Shown: positions 14,201 through 25,925, counted from the stretch's first letter. The stretch: 64,000 bases of DNA from DSWT01 sp035373625 (GCA_035373625.1 DAOSNS010000006.1:1-64000); one strand, 5' to 3'. The notes: a model not told the origin generated them from the letters alone. Numbers and translations are program-made.

Positions 14201-17200
14201 AAGTCATCGCCGAAGGGGACGCCATGACCGACGCGACGGGTCAGTTCCTGCTCGAATTGCCCGCCACGCTGCAGCCCCTCACGGACGGGGCCACGGCTAT
14301 CGGCTCTCAAAGCTGGAGCATCGAAGCCACCGTCACCGATGAAGCAGGCTTCCCCGTCACCCACAAGGACACGCTGACCGTCCATGCCACGCGCTTCTAC
14401 ATCGGCCTCAAGCCGCGTTCATGGGTGGCGCAGGCCGGAGAGCAGGCCCTGATTGACCTGCTGGCGCTGGATTGGGACGCGCAACCTGTTGTTGGACAGA
14501 CGGTGAACGTCTCGCTGGCGCAGCGCACGTGGAAATACCTTCCGGCGAAGGAACCTTTCGCCGATCCTACATGGATCTACACCGATACCGTCGTGAGTAC
14601 GTTGAGCGTCACTACCGACGACGCGGGAAAGGCGGAAATCGCGCTGATGCCGCCACGCAGCGGCCCTTACGTCGTACTTGCCGAAAGCCGGGACAGCGCC
14701 GGCAAGACGGTGCGCGGTGAGACCTACCTGTGGGTTGGCGGTGCCGAAGTCGCCGGCTGGAAAATGCCCGAAGGGCAGATCAACCCCGTGGCCGATGCCC
14801 GTTCCTATCGCGTGGGCGACACGGCGCGCGTGTTGGTGCCCACACCTTTCGCCGCGCCCTACGAAGTGCTGATGACCGTCGAACGCGGGAGCATCCTTTC
14901 TGTGCGCCGGTTTACCGCCCAAGAAGCCAACCTGCTCATCGAAATCCCCATCATGGCCGATTATATGCCTAACGTCGTTGTTTCTTTCGTCGCCGTCAAG
15001 GGGGTGAGCGCCGCCAACCCGGTGCCGGATGTGCGTATCGGTATGGTGGAGCTAAAAGTCGAGCCGGTGGAGAGAATCCTCACCGTCGAGGTGACGCCCG
15101 ACCGCCCGACTTACGAACCCGGCGACCGGGCCACATTGACCGTCCGCACGCGGGATGTGCGAGGGCAACCGGTGTCGGCTGCGGTGGCGCTGGCCGTCGT
15201 AGATAAAGCGGTGCTGGCGCTTGCCGATCCCAACGCACCTACACTGGAACAGGCTTTCTATCAGCCGCGCGCGCTGCGCGTCTTTACCGGTGATGGGTTA
15301 ATCGCGCTGTTCAACCGCAGCGCTGCCAATATCGAAGCGCTACGACAGACCGCCGAGCGTATCGCAAAAGAGATGTTGGCGGGCGGCCTGGGTGGTGGAG
15401 GGGGCGGTGAGGTGTATGTGGCGGACGTGCGCCAGGAGTATCCCGATACCGCCCTGTGGGAAGCGCGCCTGCAAACTGACGCCAACGGCGAAGCGCAGGT
15501 GAGCCTCAAATTGCCTGACTCGCTCACCACCTGGGTCGCCGACGTGCGCGCCGTCACCGCCGATACGCGGGTAGGGCAGACCACCGCCGAATTTATCGTG
15601 AACAAGCCCTTGTTCGTGCGCCCGGTCACGCCGCGCTTCTTCACCGCCGGAGACCGTGCTGAGGTTGCGGCAGTGGTTCACAACAACACCGACGCGGATA
15701 TAGATGCGACGGTGCGGTTGGATACGAATATGAGAATCGGCGAATCGGCGAACTCGCAAAGCGACACAGCAGCGAGTCGGCAAATCAGCGTGCCGGCGCA
15801 TGGGCGGGTGCGGGTGAGCTGGACGCTGGATGTGCCCGCCGATGCGGATGTGGCGGAGCTGACTTTCAGCGTTGAGGGTGGCGGCTACCGCGATGCGGCG
15901 CGCCCCACCGTAGGCCGTGAATCCGATCACGCGCTGCCCATCTACCGCTACGAGACCCCGGACGTGTTCGGCACGACCGGCGCGTTGACCGAAGCCGGGA
16001 CGCGGCTGGAAGCCATCGTCATCCCGCCGGAAGCCGGGCCGGACAGCTATCTCACCGTGCGCCTGGAGCCGACGCTGGCTGCCGGAATGACCGAGGGACT
16101 CACCTACCTGGAATATTTCCCGCACGCCTGCACCGAGCAACTGGTCAGCCGTTTCCTGCCGAATGTCGTCAGCTATCGCGCGCTCAAGTCGTTGGGCGTC
16201 TCCAATTCCGAGCTGGAAGCCAAACTCCGGGAGCTGGTCGTCGGGGCGTTGAAGGAACTCTACTCCCGCCAGCTTCCAGACTCCGGTTGGGGGTGGTGGA
16301 AGGATAGCAGCGATATGCAGATGACGGCTTACGTGGCCTTCGCGTTGATCCAGACGCAACGCGCCGGGTTCGACATCCGCGACAACCGGCTGAACCGCGC
16401 CCTGGAGTATCTGAAGGACACGCTGGCCGGGGGTCTGCGGGGCAATGCGCGCACGCTGCCGCAGGCTTTCACGCTCTATGTTCTCAGTGAGGCCGGCTAT
16501 GAGTGGCCTGCCGGTGCGGATACGGCGTTGTTCGAGGCGCGGGAGCAGCTTGAAGTGACGGGGCGTGCTTACCTGGCGTTGGCTCTGGCTTTGAAAGACC
16601 CCGTCGATCCGCGCGTGGCGACGTTGTTGGAAGACCTGCGCGCCGACGCCAATATCACCGCCAGGGGCGCGCACTGGGAAAGCCTGGACAGCGATTACTG
16701 GGTGACGTGGACGCGCACCACTTCCATCGCTCTGGACGCGCTGGCGCGCCTGGCGCCCGATGATCCGCTGATTCCACAGGCCACCCGCTGGCTGATGATT
16801 GCCCGCAGTGCCGACCGTTGGGAAACCACGCAAGAAACCACATGGGCCATCATCGCCCTCACCGATGTCATGCTGGCGACCGGGGAATTGCAGGCCGATT
16901 ACACCTGGGGGGTGGCGGTCAACGCCGTGCCGCGCGGCACGGGGCAGGTGACGGCGGAGAACCTGCGCGAGCCTGTCGAGTACACCATCCCGGTGAGCGA
17001 GTTGCTGCGCGAGTGGCCGAACGCCCTCGAAGTCTCGCGCGGTGAAGGCAACGGGACGCTGTACTACAGCGCCCACCTGGCCCTTTACAAGCCGGTGGAA
17101 AAGGTGGAAGCCGAAAGCCGGGGAATTACGGTGCAGCGTCGCTACTGCGCGGTCAGCGGCCCACTTAAAGCCCTGGGATGGAATGAAGACCTCGGCGACT

Positions 17201-17604
17201 GCACGCCTGTGACCTCGGCGAAACCCGGCGAGCTGGTCGAGGTGCGGTTGACGTTGGTTCTGCCGCGCATGCGCAATTACCTTGTGCTTGAGGATGCCTA
17301 TCCGGCGGGGATGGAACCGGTGGACCCCACCCTCAATACCGAACAAGAGGGCGCAGAACCCGAAACGCGACGCATCAATACCAGCCATATCTGGTGGTGG
17401 CCCACCTTCGATCGTCGGGAACTGCGCGATGAGCGTGCCGTCTTCTACGCGCGCCAACTGGCAGCCGGGACTTACGAGGTGCGCTATTACCTGCGCGCAG
17501 CGATTCCGGGTGAATATCGCGTGTTGCCCGCCACGGCAAGTGAGATGTATCTTCCGGAGGTGCGGGGGCGTAGCGAAGGGATGCTATTTACGGTCGGCGA
17601 TTAG
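11290..17604 (+). CDS. Membrane-anchored bacterial alpha-2-macroglobulin with anti-sigma-like N-terminus
   Basis: A 2104-aa protein. Residues 1-80 are cytoplasmic: a repetitive start (ESVNGSISESVNGRISESV) and then a segment VEAALRYKVSKIKPDPNFV, of the type found in cytoplasmic parts of Chloroflexota anti-sigma proteins (inference). A single transmembrane helix covers ~81-103. Outside follow a Thr/Pro-rich stalk, Ig-like (Big_5) domains at ~150-450, macroglobulin domains, a glycine-rich segment (GGLGGGGGGEVY, ~1360) at the probable bait region, the A2M core, and the thioester motif ACTEQ with its Cys at residue 1614. The C-terminal part matches the thioester (alpha-toroid) and receptor-like domains. 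Bacterial A2Ms trap proteases in the envelope. It overlaps the sigma gene by 4 nt. A second low-complexity stretch (MRIGESANSQSDTAASRQIS) interrupts the A2M region near residue 1480. Confidence 0.92.
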   Translation: MKKESVNGSISESVNGRISESVDQRAEEPGNQGIGEGDPVEAALRYKVSKIKPDPNFVTRLAMQLRREWKLRTAPAPRRVPLWGWLSAAVATILIITFGAQALLPGKRGVPTMPTQVVEVLPTATSRPPATTAAVPQATATTAAPTPEPEPAFAADLPPAVMAAVPRPGEEVNTQAGILLQFTRAMDRASVENALRVTPEVEGTFAWQDDRTVTFKPKVLAAGTRYHVSLDVTARAANGLPLTRDLAFSFSTLDALTVTHATPAQGSGDLRGDTPVLVVFNYPMVPINCTGQVADANAGCPPLPLNFTPGVVGQGTWINTSAYRFDPLPGWNAGTTYTVEVPAGVASIAGTTLNEAVTWTFGTALPRIINIQPGNRSKNVAPDTNVRVYFNTPMDPQTTAAAFSLSAPGDVPVPGTIRWEDNNATLVFTSTQNLALDTEYVVRVTDQAGAINGSPVKAGQEIRFRTAPYPGVVKIIGTDERAGTRTLNYYESLRVEFQGLIDETTLEGHFRMTENEKPIEVNFWWDNYENHNYAYINWDKVAGAQYCLTVLPGIADRYGNVITDETTACFIAGDLPPLFAVATRQNTLALDAADAARLYFVAQNVGQATLTLATLAERGFMDYEGMPGAAIRRWSLTLDSPRNQASVVPVDLTEDGGPLPTGYYHLSWSVPKAESWWNTNIRFAVVDRHVTLKMTTEEALVWVTDLRSAQPVAGAEVRLLNRLGELIGTGVTDADGVARFTILMQNNQWDNYTAVTGVPGQPGFGVARKDWNQGVTPWDFDIAADYSQSLPYQVYLHTDRPIYRPGQVVHLRGILRNDDDARYTLPDAGQTVEIALRNANWEIVTQTVMTVDEMGVFSGDIEVAADALLGVYTLEATVPGVTDRTWSLNFTVAAYRKPEFEVAVTPEQKQIFDGEMLRTLITAQYYAGGPVGNARIHWIVRATPFYFAPNVGGWWNWNTGESGWMWYYEAKVIAEGDAMTDATGQFLLELPATLQPLTDGATAIGSQSWSIEATVTDEAGFPVTHKDTLTVHATRFYIGLKPRSWVAQAGEQALIDLLALDWDAQPVVGQTVNVSLAQRTWKYLPAKEPFADPTWIYTDTVVSTLSVTTDDAGKAEIALMPPRSGPYVVLAESRDSAGKTVRGETYLWVGGAEVAGWKMPEGQINPVADARSYRVGDTARVLVPTPFAAPYEVLMTVERGSILSVRRFTAQEANLLIEIPIMADYMPNVVVSFVAVKGVSAANPVPDVRIGMVELKVEPVERILTVEVTPDRPTYEPGDRATLTVRTRDVRGQPVSAAVALAVVDKAVLALADPNAPTLEQAFYQPRALRVFTGDGLIALFNRSAANIEALRQTAERIAKEMLAGGLGGGGGGEVYVADVRQEYPDTALWEARLQTDANGEAQVSLKLPDSLTTWVADVRAVTADTRVGQTTAEFIVNKPLFVRPVTPRFFTAGDRAEVAAVVHNNTDADIDATVRLDTNMRIGESANSQSDTAASRQISVPAHGRVRVSWTLDVPADADVAELTFSVEGGGYRDAARPTVGRESDHALPIYRYETPDVFGTTGALTEAGTRLEAIVIPPEAGPDSYLTVRLEPTLAAGMTEGLTYLEYFPHACTEQLVSRFLPNVVSYRALKSLGVSNSELEAKLRELVVGALKELYSRQLPDSGWGWWKDSSDMQMTAYVAFALIQTQRAGFDIRDNRLNRALEYLKDTLAGGLRGNARTLPQAFTLYVLSEAGYEWPAGADTALFEAREQLEVTGRAYLALALALKDPVDPRVATLLEDLRADANITARGAHWESLDSDYWVTWTRTTSIALDALARLAPDDPLIPQATRWLMIARSADRWETTQETTWAIIALTDVMLATGELQADYTWGVAVNAVPRGTGQVTAENLREPVEYTIPVSELLREWPNALEVSRGEGNGTLYYSAHLALYKPVEKVEAESRGITVQRRYCAVSGPLKALGWNEDLGDCTPVTSAKPGELVEVRLTLVLPRMRNYLVLEDAYPAGMEPVDPTLNTEQEGAEPETRRINTSHIWWWPTFDRRELRDERAVFYARQLAAGTYEVRYYLRAAIPGEYRVLPATASEMYLPEVRGRSEGMLFTVGD

Positions 17605-17617
17605 CCGTCAGAGGTCA

Positions 17618-17698
17618 GGTGGAGTGCGACTTGAGCCGCTTCCGGGTTCTGCGTGCTCTCGCACTCCACCCTATGCTTCCCGGCGCTCAAGCGCCGGG
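17618..17698. other. Two hairpins downstream of the A2M gene
   Basis: A 12-bp inverted repeat GGTGGAGTGCGA (17618-17629) / TCGCACTCCACC (17659-17670) is followed by a compact hairpin CCCGGCGC-TCAA-GCGCCGGG (17679-17698). No U-tract follows. A related GACGCTCAAGCGTC hairpin occurs near 26007. The first may act as the operon terminator. From here to 17880 I see no gene. Confidence 0.5.
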
Positions 17699-17879
17699 CA
17701 AAACTCAATATCGGAGAACCGTTTTGACTATGTGGCCCACTGCCCAACGGTTTGCGTTACCCGCGGGGAGGCAGTAGCCATTGGAATCAGCTCCAAGCCA
17801 CGTAAACTGCCTGAAAACACGCAGATTCCCACCCGTCGGGTGCACGCTGAGTTGGGCATTTTCAATATGCAGAATGTTC

Positions 17880-18450
17880 AGCTTCAAGCGGATCGTCAGC
17901 TCCGCGTTTCTTCCGACCAGCTTCGAGCGGATCGCCAGATCCGCGGACGGGGAACTGGCGTTCCCCTCGGAGCAAGAGTGGAGCAAGAGTGATAAAGCTC
18001 ACCCAGCTTCGCGCGGGTCGTCCGCTCCGCGTGCTTCGAGCGGATCGCCAGATCCGCGGACGGGGAACTGGCGTTCCCCTCGGAGCAAGAGTGGAGCAAG
18101 AGTGATAAAGCTCACCCAGCTTCGCGCGGGTCGCCAGCTCCGCGTGCTTCAAGCGGATCGCCAGATCCGCGTTTCTTCCACCCGGCTTCAAGCGGATCGT
18201 CAGATCCGCGTTCCCGGATCGTCAGCTCCGCGGACGGGGAACTGGCGTTCCCCTCGGAGCAAGAGTGATAAAGCCCAACCAGCTTCGCGCGGGTCGTCCG
18301 CTCCGCGTGCTTCGAGCGGATCGCCAGATCCGCGGACGGGGAACTGGCGTTCCCCTCGGAGCAAGAGTGGAGCAAGAGTGATAAAGCTCACCCAGCTTCG
18401 CGCGGGTCGTCCGCTCCGCGTGCTTCGAGCGGATCGCCAGATCCGCAAGT
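17880..18450. repeat. Tandem array derived from family D (about 110-bp units)
   Basis: Four to five long imperfect units, each containing GCTTCGAGCGGATCGCCAGA, CGGACGGGGAACTGGCGTTC, CCCTCGGAGCAAGAGTG and GATAAAGCTCACCCAGCTTC. These are interior and end sequences of the family D elements at 10318 and 43754. The right end runs into the 3' end of the histidine kinase gene at 18388-20343 and supplies its final codons and stop. The short open frames inside the array are artefacts of the repeat. Confidence 0.85.
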
Positions 18451-20343
18451 GATAAGGGGTGTCGGCAATGTGAACCAAAACAAGCTGCCGCGTCCGATTT
18501 CACTTTCGACGCCGACGTCGCCGTTGAGCTTTTTGACGATGCGGCGAACGATGGAAAGCCCCAGACCGTGACCTTCGATGCGTACTTGATGCAGCCGGGT
18601 AAACGGGGTAAACAGACGGCTCTGTTCTTCCGGCTGCAGCCCGCGGCCATAATCGCGGACCCAAAAGCGGATCTTCCCATCGGGCTGCTCGTCGAATCCC
18701 AACTCCACTCGTGGTGGAAGCCCCACATCCTCACGTCCGCCGTACTTGAGCGCGTTGCTGATGTAGTTCGTCCACACCTCCTCGACCCAGGGGGCGTAGC
18801 CCAGCGCGACCGGCCACGTGTTCGGGTAGGTGATTTCGGCATGGACATCCCCGATCAACCCACTTAAACGTAATAACGATTCGGTGATGATCGCCGCCAT
18901 GTCCAGCGGGGCAGTTTGCACTTCTTCCACCTTCCGCACACTTGCCAGAAGTAGAAGCTCCTCGATGATGTTGCTCATCTTGTAGCCGGTCATAGTGATA
19001 CGCTTCAAATCTTCCGCCACCCGCTCCGGCGACATTCGCTGGAAGCGCGACTCCAGCAACGTGCTAAATCCGATCATCGTCGTCAGGGGATTTTTCAGGT
19101 CGTGGGCGACGGTGTGCGCGAAGGCATCGAGTTCCGCATTGCTGGCCTCAAGCTCCAAAGTGTACTGACGCAGCGCCTCCTCGACCCGCCGGCGTTCAGC
19201 CAACTCCTGCTGGACCGAGGCATACAATTTGGCGTTCTCGATGGCAACGCCCAACTGCGCCGCGATCGTTTGCGCCAGGGCGACGTCGGAGGGTGAAAAG
19301 TGGTGCGGTGCTTCAAGCGCGTCCAGGCCGAGTGTGCCTACGACACGCCCCTTGATGATGACGGGAATAATGAGGATCGAAAAGACCCCCAATGTTCGCA
19401 TTTCGTCCCATACCGGCCGCATCAGGGGATCGTGCCGGGCATCATCAATCGCCAGGGGTTGCAATGTCTTGATCACTTTGCGGGTTGCCAGGTTATCCGC
19501 TAAGGATAGCCGCATGCCTAATGCGCCATGGTCGGGGTATTCCGCAATGACCTCCGCATATTGCCGGGCATCATCAAAAAATGCCAGGCCGCTGTGATTG
19601 CCGGCAGGGAAATACTCGACCAATTTGCGGCAGGCCGTGGTCAATACGGTGTTGAGGTCCAGCGTCGAGGTCAAATCCAGGGCGATCTCGTAGAGCAGCG
19701 AGAGTCGCCGTGAGCGATCCTGCGCCTGACGATACAATTGTGCATTGTGTACGGCAATTGCGATTTGTCCGGCAAAGGCAAACACGGCCTCGGCATCCGC
19801 TTCGGTGTAAGCGAGGGCATCCCGCCGTCCCACAGAGAGGATGCCGATGGTTTGATCTTGCAACAACAGCGGGGCACTGATGAGGGAGTGCGCCGTTTGC
19901 ATGGCAGTGGGGAAGCCCCACCGTGTATCGCGCGTCGCATCGGGGATCAACACCGGGCGTTTGGTGTGCAGCATCTCGGTGATCAGCGCATTGTGATCGC
20001 GTGGCAACGTAAAAGGCGCTATGGTCGGCTCGTTGGTGTCGTATCCTGCCGCCAGCATAAACTGTTCATCCTGCAGCAACAACACCGTCGCCCGATCATA
20101 GAAGACCACGGTTTTTAGTTGTTCGAGGATGAGCGACAAAAGCTCATCCAGATCAAGCGTGCTGCTGATGATCTGTGCTACCCGACGCAGCGCATCCGAT
20201 AGACGCCTTTGTGCGCGCTCCCGCGCATAGTTCGCCGTCAGCGCCTCATATTCGGCTTGCAGGCTTTCCAATGCAGCGATGCGGGCGCGCAGATCGTCCC
20301 ACTCGGCCTGGGCTGACGGCTGTTTTGCGGAGACACCATCCAT
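18388..20343 (-). CDS. GAF-GAF sensor histidine kinase with repeat-derived C-terminal tail
   Basis: A 651-aa soluble histidine kinase: an N-terminal coiled coil (~10-50), two GAF domains (~50-210 and ~215-380), a second coiled coil, HisKA with the phospho-His in AHTVAHDLKNPLTTMIGF, and HATPase_c (NYISNALKYGG, RDYGRGLQPEEQ, GHGLGLSIVRRI). No transmembrane segment is visible, so the GAF domains probably sense a cytoplasmic ligand. The domain ends normally at FWFTLPTP; about 20 further residues (from CGSGDPLEARG to the stop) are translated from the invading repeat array. It begins 10 nt after the stop of the beta-helix protein gene, so the two form an operon. No response regulator is adjacent. 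Confidence 0.9.
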   Translation of the reverse strand: MDGVSAKQPSAQAEWDDLRARIAALESLQAEYEALTANYARERAQRRLSDALRRVAQIISSTLDLDELLSLILEQLKTVVFYDRATVLLLQDEQFMLAAGYDTNEPTIAPFTLPRDHNALITEMLHTKRPVLIPDATRDTRWGFPTAMQTAHSLISAPLLLQDQTIGILSVGRRDALAYTEADAEAVFAFAGQIAIAVHNAQLYRQAQDRSRRLSLLYEIALDLTSTLDLNTVLTTACRKLVEYFPAGNHSGLAFFDDARQYAEVIAEYPDHGALGMRLSLADNLATRKVIKTLQPLAIDDARHDPLMRPVWDEMRTLGVFSILIIPVIIKGRVVGTLGLDALEAPHHFSPSDVALAQTIAAQLGVAIENAKLYASVQQELAERRRVEEALRQYTLELEASNAELDAFAHTVAHDLKNPLTTMIGFSTLLESRFQRMSPERVAEDLKRITMTGYKMSNIIEELLLLASVRKVEEVQTAPLDMAAIITESLLRLSGLIGDVHAEITYPNTWPVALGYAPWVEEVWTNYISNALKYGGREDVGLPPRVELGFDEQPDGKIRFWVRDYGRGLQPEEQSRLFTPFTRLHQVRIEGHGLGLSIVRRIVKKLNGDVGVESEIGRGSLFWFTLPTPLITCGSGDPLEARGADDPREAG

Positions 20344-20353
20344 AAAGCTGCGT

Positions 20354-20782
20354 TTACGCTTTGCGTCCGAAAAGTTTGCTCAGCAGGCCGGCGACAAACC
20401 CCATCACCACGCCAAAGACAACCGCTGCGCGCATGTCGAAGATGATCTTCGTATCCTCGCCGCTGATCTGGTTTGCTGCGACGAACAGCGCCACAGATTC
20501 GGTCATCCTGACGTCTTCAGCCACGACTACGGCCACGCCGCCGTCGGTGACCGTCATATTTTCGCCTATCGCCAGGGCAATGCCGCCTTCCTGCACATCA
20601 ATGAATTTGCCCTCGGCGTGGGCGACGCCGCCCTGATTGATGTGTACTGTCTCGGCCTTGACATTTTGGGCGCCGCCTTGCTCGATGTTGACCGTCTCGG
20701 CGATGACCTCCTCATGTGCTGTGGTGTCCTTCTCCGCGACTTCATTGACTTCTACTGTTGGGTTTTTCAGTTCTTCGTTCAT
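20354..20782 (-). CDS. Beta-helix-like repeat protein with C-terminal membrane anchor
   Basis: A 142-aa protein of no named family that I recognise. Residues ~24-105 form five or six 15-16-residue repeats (such as ETVNIEQGGAQNVKA, ETVHINQGGVAHAEG, ENMTVTDGGVAVVVA) with a conserved Gly-Gly and alternating hydrophobics, as in small right-handed beta-solenoids of the bactofilin kind. A single hydrophobic helix (~113-132, AAVVFGVVMGFVAGLL) and a basic end SKLFGRKA follow. The acidic N-terminus has no signal peptide, so it may be tail-anchored. GAGGAGG precedes the ATG, and a promoter is visible at 20814-20842. It is the first gene of a two-gene operon with a GAF histidine kinase. A scaffold role is speculation. 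Confidence 0.7.
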   Translation of the reverse strand: MNEELKNPTVEVNEVAEKDTTAHEEVIAETVNIEQGGAQNVKAETVHINQGGVAHAEGKFIDVQEGGIALAIGENMTVTDGGVAVVVAEDVRMTESVALFVAANQISGEDTKIIFDMRAAVVFGVVMGFVAGLLSKLFGRKA

Positions 20783-20813
20783 GGTTCCTCCTCAGGTTAG
20801 CGTATACTTCAAT

Positions 20814-20842
20814 AGTATATCACAGTACAGGCTTTTGAACAA
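20814..20842 (-). promoter_or_regulatory. Promoter of the beta-helix protein / kinase operon
   Basis: On the minus strand TTGTTC (20837-20842), a 17-nt spacer and TATACT (20814-20819). The ATG at 20782 follows with a leader of about 25 nt. Confidence 0.6.
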
Positions 20843-20855
20843 AAACCGCAGAACC

Positions 20856-20985
20856 GGGCGCATTTCAGGACAGGGGCGGCTTTTACCACAGAGCACAGAG
20901 TTATCAAAGATTGCTCCGCGCTCTCGGCGAACTCTGCGGTTAAATCAGAGGTTGATCCGGCTTTTTCCCCAAGTTGAAATGTACC
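20856..20985. repeat. Inverted-terminal repeat element, family E, copy 2
   Basis: The left end GGGCGCATTTCA and right end TTGAAATGTACCC are inverted copies. The interior is almost identical to copy 1 at 5815-5935 (TTATCAAAGATTGCTCCGCG, then GCTCTCGGCGAACTC, in both). It lies upstream of the kinase operon promoter. Confidence 0.7.
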
Positions 20986-21124
20986 CGGAACCCTCACGGA
21001 GTTACGTCATAAAAGAAGTAGCCATTCGTCACTTTGTTTGGCCTGAAAAAACGGTATGATAAGGGTGAATGAGGTTTTGATGGTTAACACATTCCATCGC
21101 ACCTCTCCTCCTTTCCTTGGCTGG

Positions 21125-21157
21125 TGGCCCCCCGGAACCCCCCTCGCCGGGGGGCCA
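21125..21157. other. Very GC-rich perfect hairpin upstream of secA
   Basis: Arms TGGCCCCCCGG and CCGGGGGGCCA (11 bp, perfect) around an 11-nt loop. No T-run on either side. It lies in the 720-bp gene-free region between 20783 and 21505, which also holds a repeat element, a second small hairpin (GCCGCTAAAGCGGC near 21377) and the secA promoter. Confidence 0.5.
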
Positions 21158-21402
21158 TGCCGTTAATATGGCCTCTGCTATCCAGCCAAACCGGCGATTA
21201 TGCTGCCTGAACGTGTTATCCTGCTCGAATGACCATGTTGTACCCGGTCCCCATGCTTCCAGGAGTGCCGTGTATTTTCAGACCAGCACGCTCGGGCGAT
21301 GCTCAGGCCGGTCTCCAGATTGTGTTTGCCCATGCCTGACCCGGAAGTGGCACGGTCAGAGTGTTGTCTGTTGTGCCGCTAAAGCGGCGTCTTTAGGCCA
21401 TA

Positions 21403-21440
21403 TTCAGTTACCGGAAGCGACCAAATGCGATAGCCCTATC
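21403..21440. repeat. Dispersed repeat (family G), copy 1
   Basis: A stretch of about 37 bp from ATTCAGTT through CCGGAAGCG to AATGCGATAGCCCTA. It is shared almost exactly with 53176-53214. Here it lies just upstream of the secA promoter; there it lies between an esterase and an aldolase gene. Confidence 0.65.
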
Positions 21441-21447
21441 ATCAAAA

Positions 21448-21475
21448 TTGTATCGCACCTTGCCTATGGTATAAT
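21448..21475 (+). promoter_or_regulatory. Promoter of secA
   Basis: TTGTAT (21448-21453), a 16-nt spacer and TATAAT (21470-21475). The secA ATG is at 21506 with AGGAGA 6 nt before it. Confidence 0.65.
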
Positions 21476-21505
21476 GAGATACAATGATGAGTTTAGGAGA
21501 ACAGG

Positions 21506-24793
<3,288 letters not shown>

Positions 24794-24809
24794 TCCCTTA
24801 GCTGAAGTT

Positions 24810-25925
24810 ATGATGATGAAGCAAGATAAAGGCATGTTAAAAGATACGAGGCCGCCCGAAGAGTTGGAACATCTGTGGGAATGGGCGCGCAGTCTGCCGA
24901 AGATTGACCTGCACCGGCATCTGGAAGGCTCCCTGCGACTCAACACGCTGGCAGAAATCGCCCTTGAACACAGCATTGACCTGCCCAGCTACGATGTCGA
25001 GCAGTTGCGGCCTTACGTCCAGATTACCGACGATCCGCCCGATTACCAGCGTTTTCTGGGGAAATTTCAACTGCTGCGACACTTCTACACGTCCAAAGAG
25101 GCGGTGCAGCGTATTGTGCGTGAGGCCATTGTTGACGCGGCGCACGATAACATCCGCTACCTGGAACTGCGTTTCAACCCCGAGGCGCTGGCGCATGCCC
25201 AGAATTTCTCGCTGAACGATGTGGTCGAATGGGTCAAAGAGGCCACCCGCAACGCACAGGCCGAGACCGGCACGCGCACCTGCCTGATTTTGAGCATTCC
25301 CCGCAGAGAATCGCTACAAATCGCCCACGAAATCACCGAACTCAGCATTGCCCATTTTGGAGACCTGGTGCGGGGGCTTGATCTGGTCGGGGATGAGATC
25401 AGTTTTCCCGCCGAGCGATTTTCGGAGCCGTTTCGGCAGGCCCGTGAAGCCGGCGTCCACATCACCATCCATGCGGGGGAGTGGGCCGGCGCGCAGAGCG
25501 TCTACACCGCTGTGGCGCAGCTCAATGCGGAGCGCATCGGCCACGGCATCCGCGCCATAGAAGATTCAACCGTCGTGCAACTGCTCTACGAGAGGGGCGT
25601 GACCCTGGAAGTCTGCCCGACGAGCAACCTGCAGACCGGCGCGGTGTGGGGCATGGCGCAACATCCCTTGCTCGATCTGTACAATCTGCGCTTGCGCGTC
25701 ACCCTTAACACCGACGATCCGAGCATCAGCGACACGACGCTCGCCGACGAATACGCCGTCGCCGTCGGCGCCCTGGGCATGACGCCGCACCATGTCTATC
25801 ACATGCTGCGGAATTCCGTCGAGGCGGCTTTTATTCCCCAGGAAGAACGCCCCTGGCTTTTGGAAACCATACGCCAGGGATTGGCCGCTTATCCCGACGC
25901 CGTGGAGTCGTTCGATTCCCGGTAA
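24810..25925 (+). CDS. add: Adenosine deaminase family protein
   Basis: A 371-aa TIM-barrel metal-dependent deaminase converting adenosine to inosine in purine salvage. Family motifs: zinc ligands in KIDLHRHLEGSL, then IHAGEW, AERIGHGIRA, LEVCPTSNLQTGA and LNTDDPSIS. The order and spacing match adenosine deaminase, but adenine or other nucleoside substrates cannot be excluded. The start is one of three consecutive ATGs at 24810-24818; no strong ribosome site is visible. It begins 16 nt after secA and is probably co-transcribed with it. Confidence 0.88.
   Translation: MMMKQDKGMLKDTRPPEELEHLWEWARSLPKIDLHRHLEGSLRLNTLAEIALEHSIDLPSYDVEQLRPYVQITDDPPDYQRFLGKFQLLRHFYTSKEAVQRIVREAIVDAAHDNIRYLELRFNPEALAHAQNFSLNDVVEWVKEATRNAQAETGTRTCLILSIPRRESLQIAHEITELSIAHFGDLVRGLDLVGDEISFPAERFSEPFRQAREAGVHITIHAGEWAGAQSVYTAVAQLNAERIGHGIRAIEDSTVVQLLYERGVTLEVCPTSNLQTGAVWGMAQHPLLDLYNLRLRVTLNTDDPSISDTTLADEYAVAVGALGMTPHHVYHMLRNSVEAAFIPQEERPWLLETIRQGLAAYPDAVESFDSR

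Noticed and set aside
17880..18478. Several overlapping 80-220-codon frames on both strands in the 18-kb array
   Set aside because: All are translations of the same tandem repeat. Only the last codons of the kinase gene are genuinely affected.
20783..21505. Possible riboswitch or tRNA in the long spacer before secA
   Set aside because: I found no T-loop/anticodon pattern and no known riboswitch core. The hairpins there are simple, and the rest is repeat sequence.
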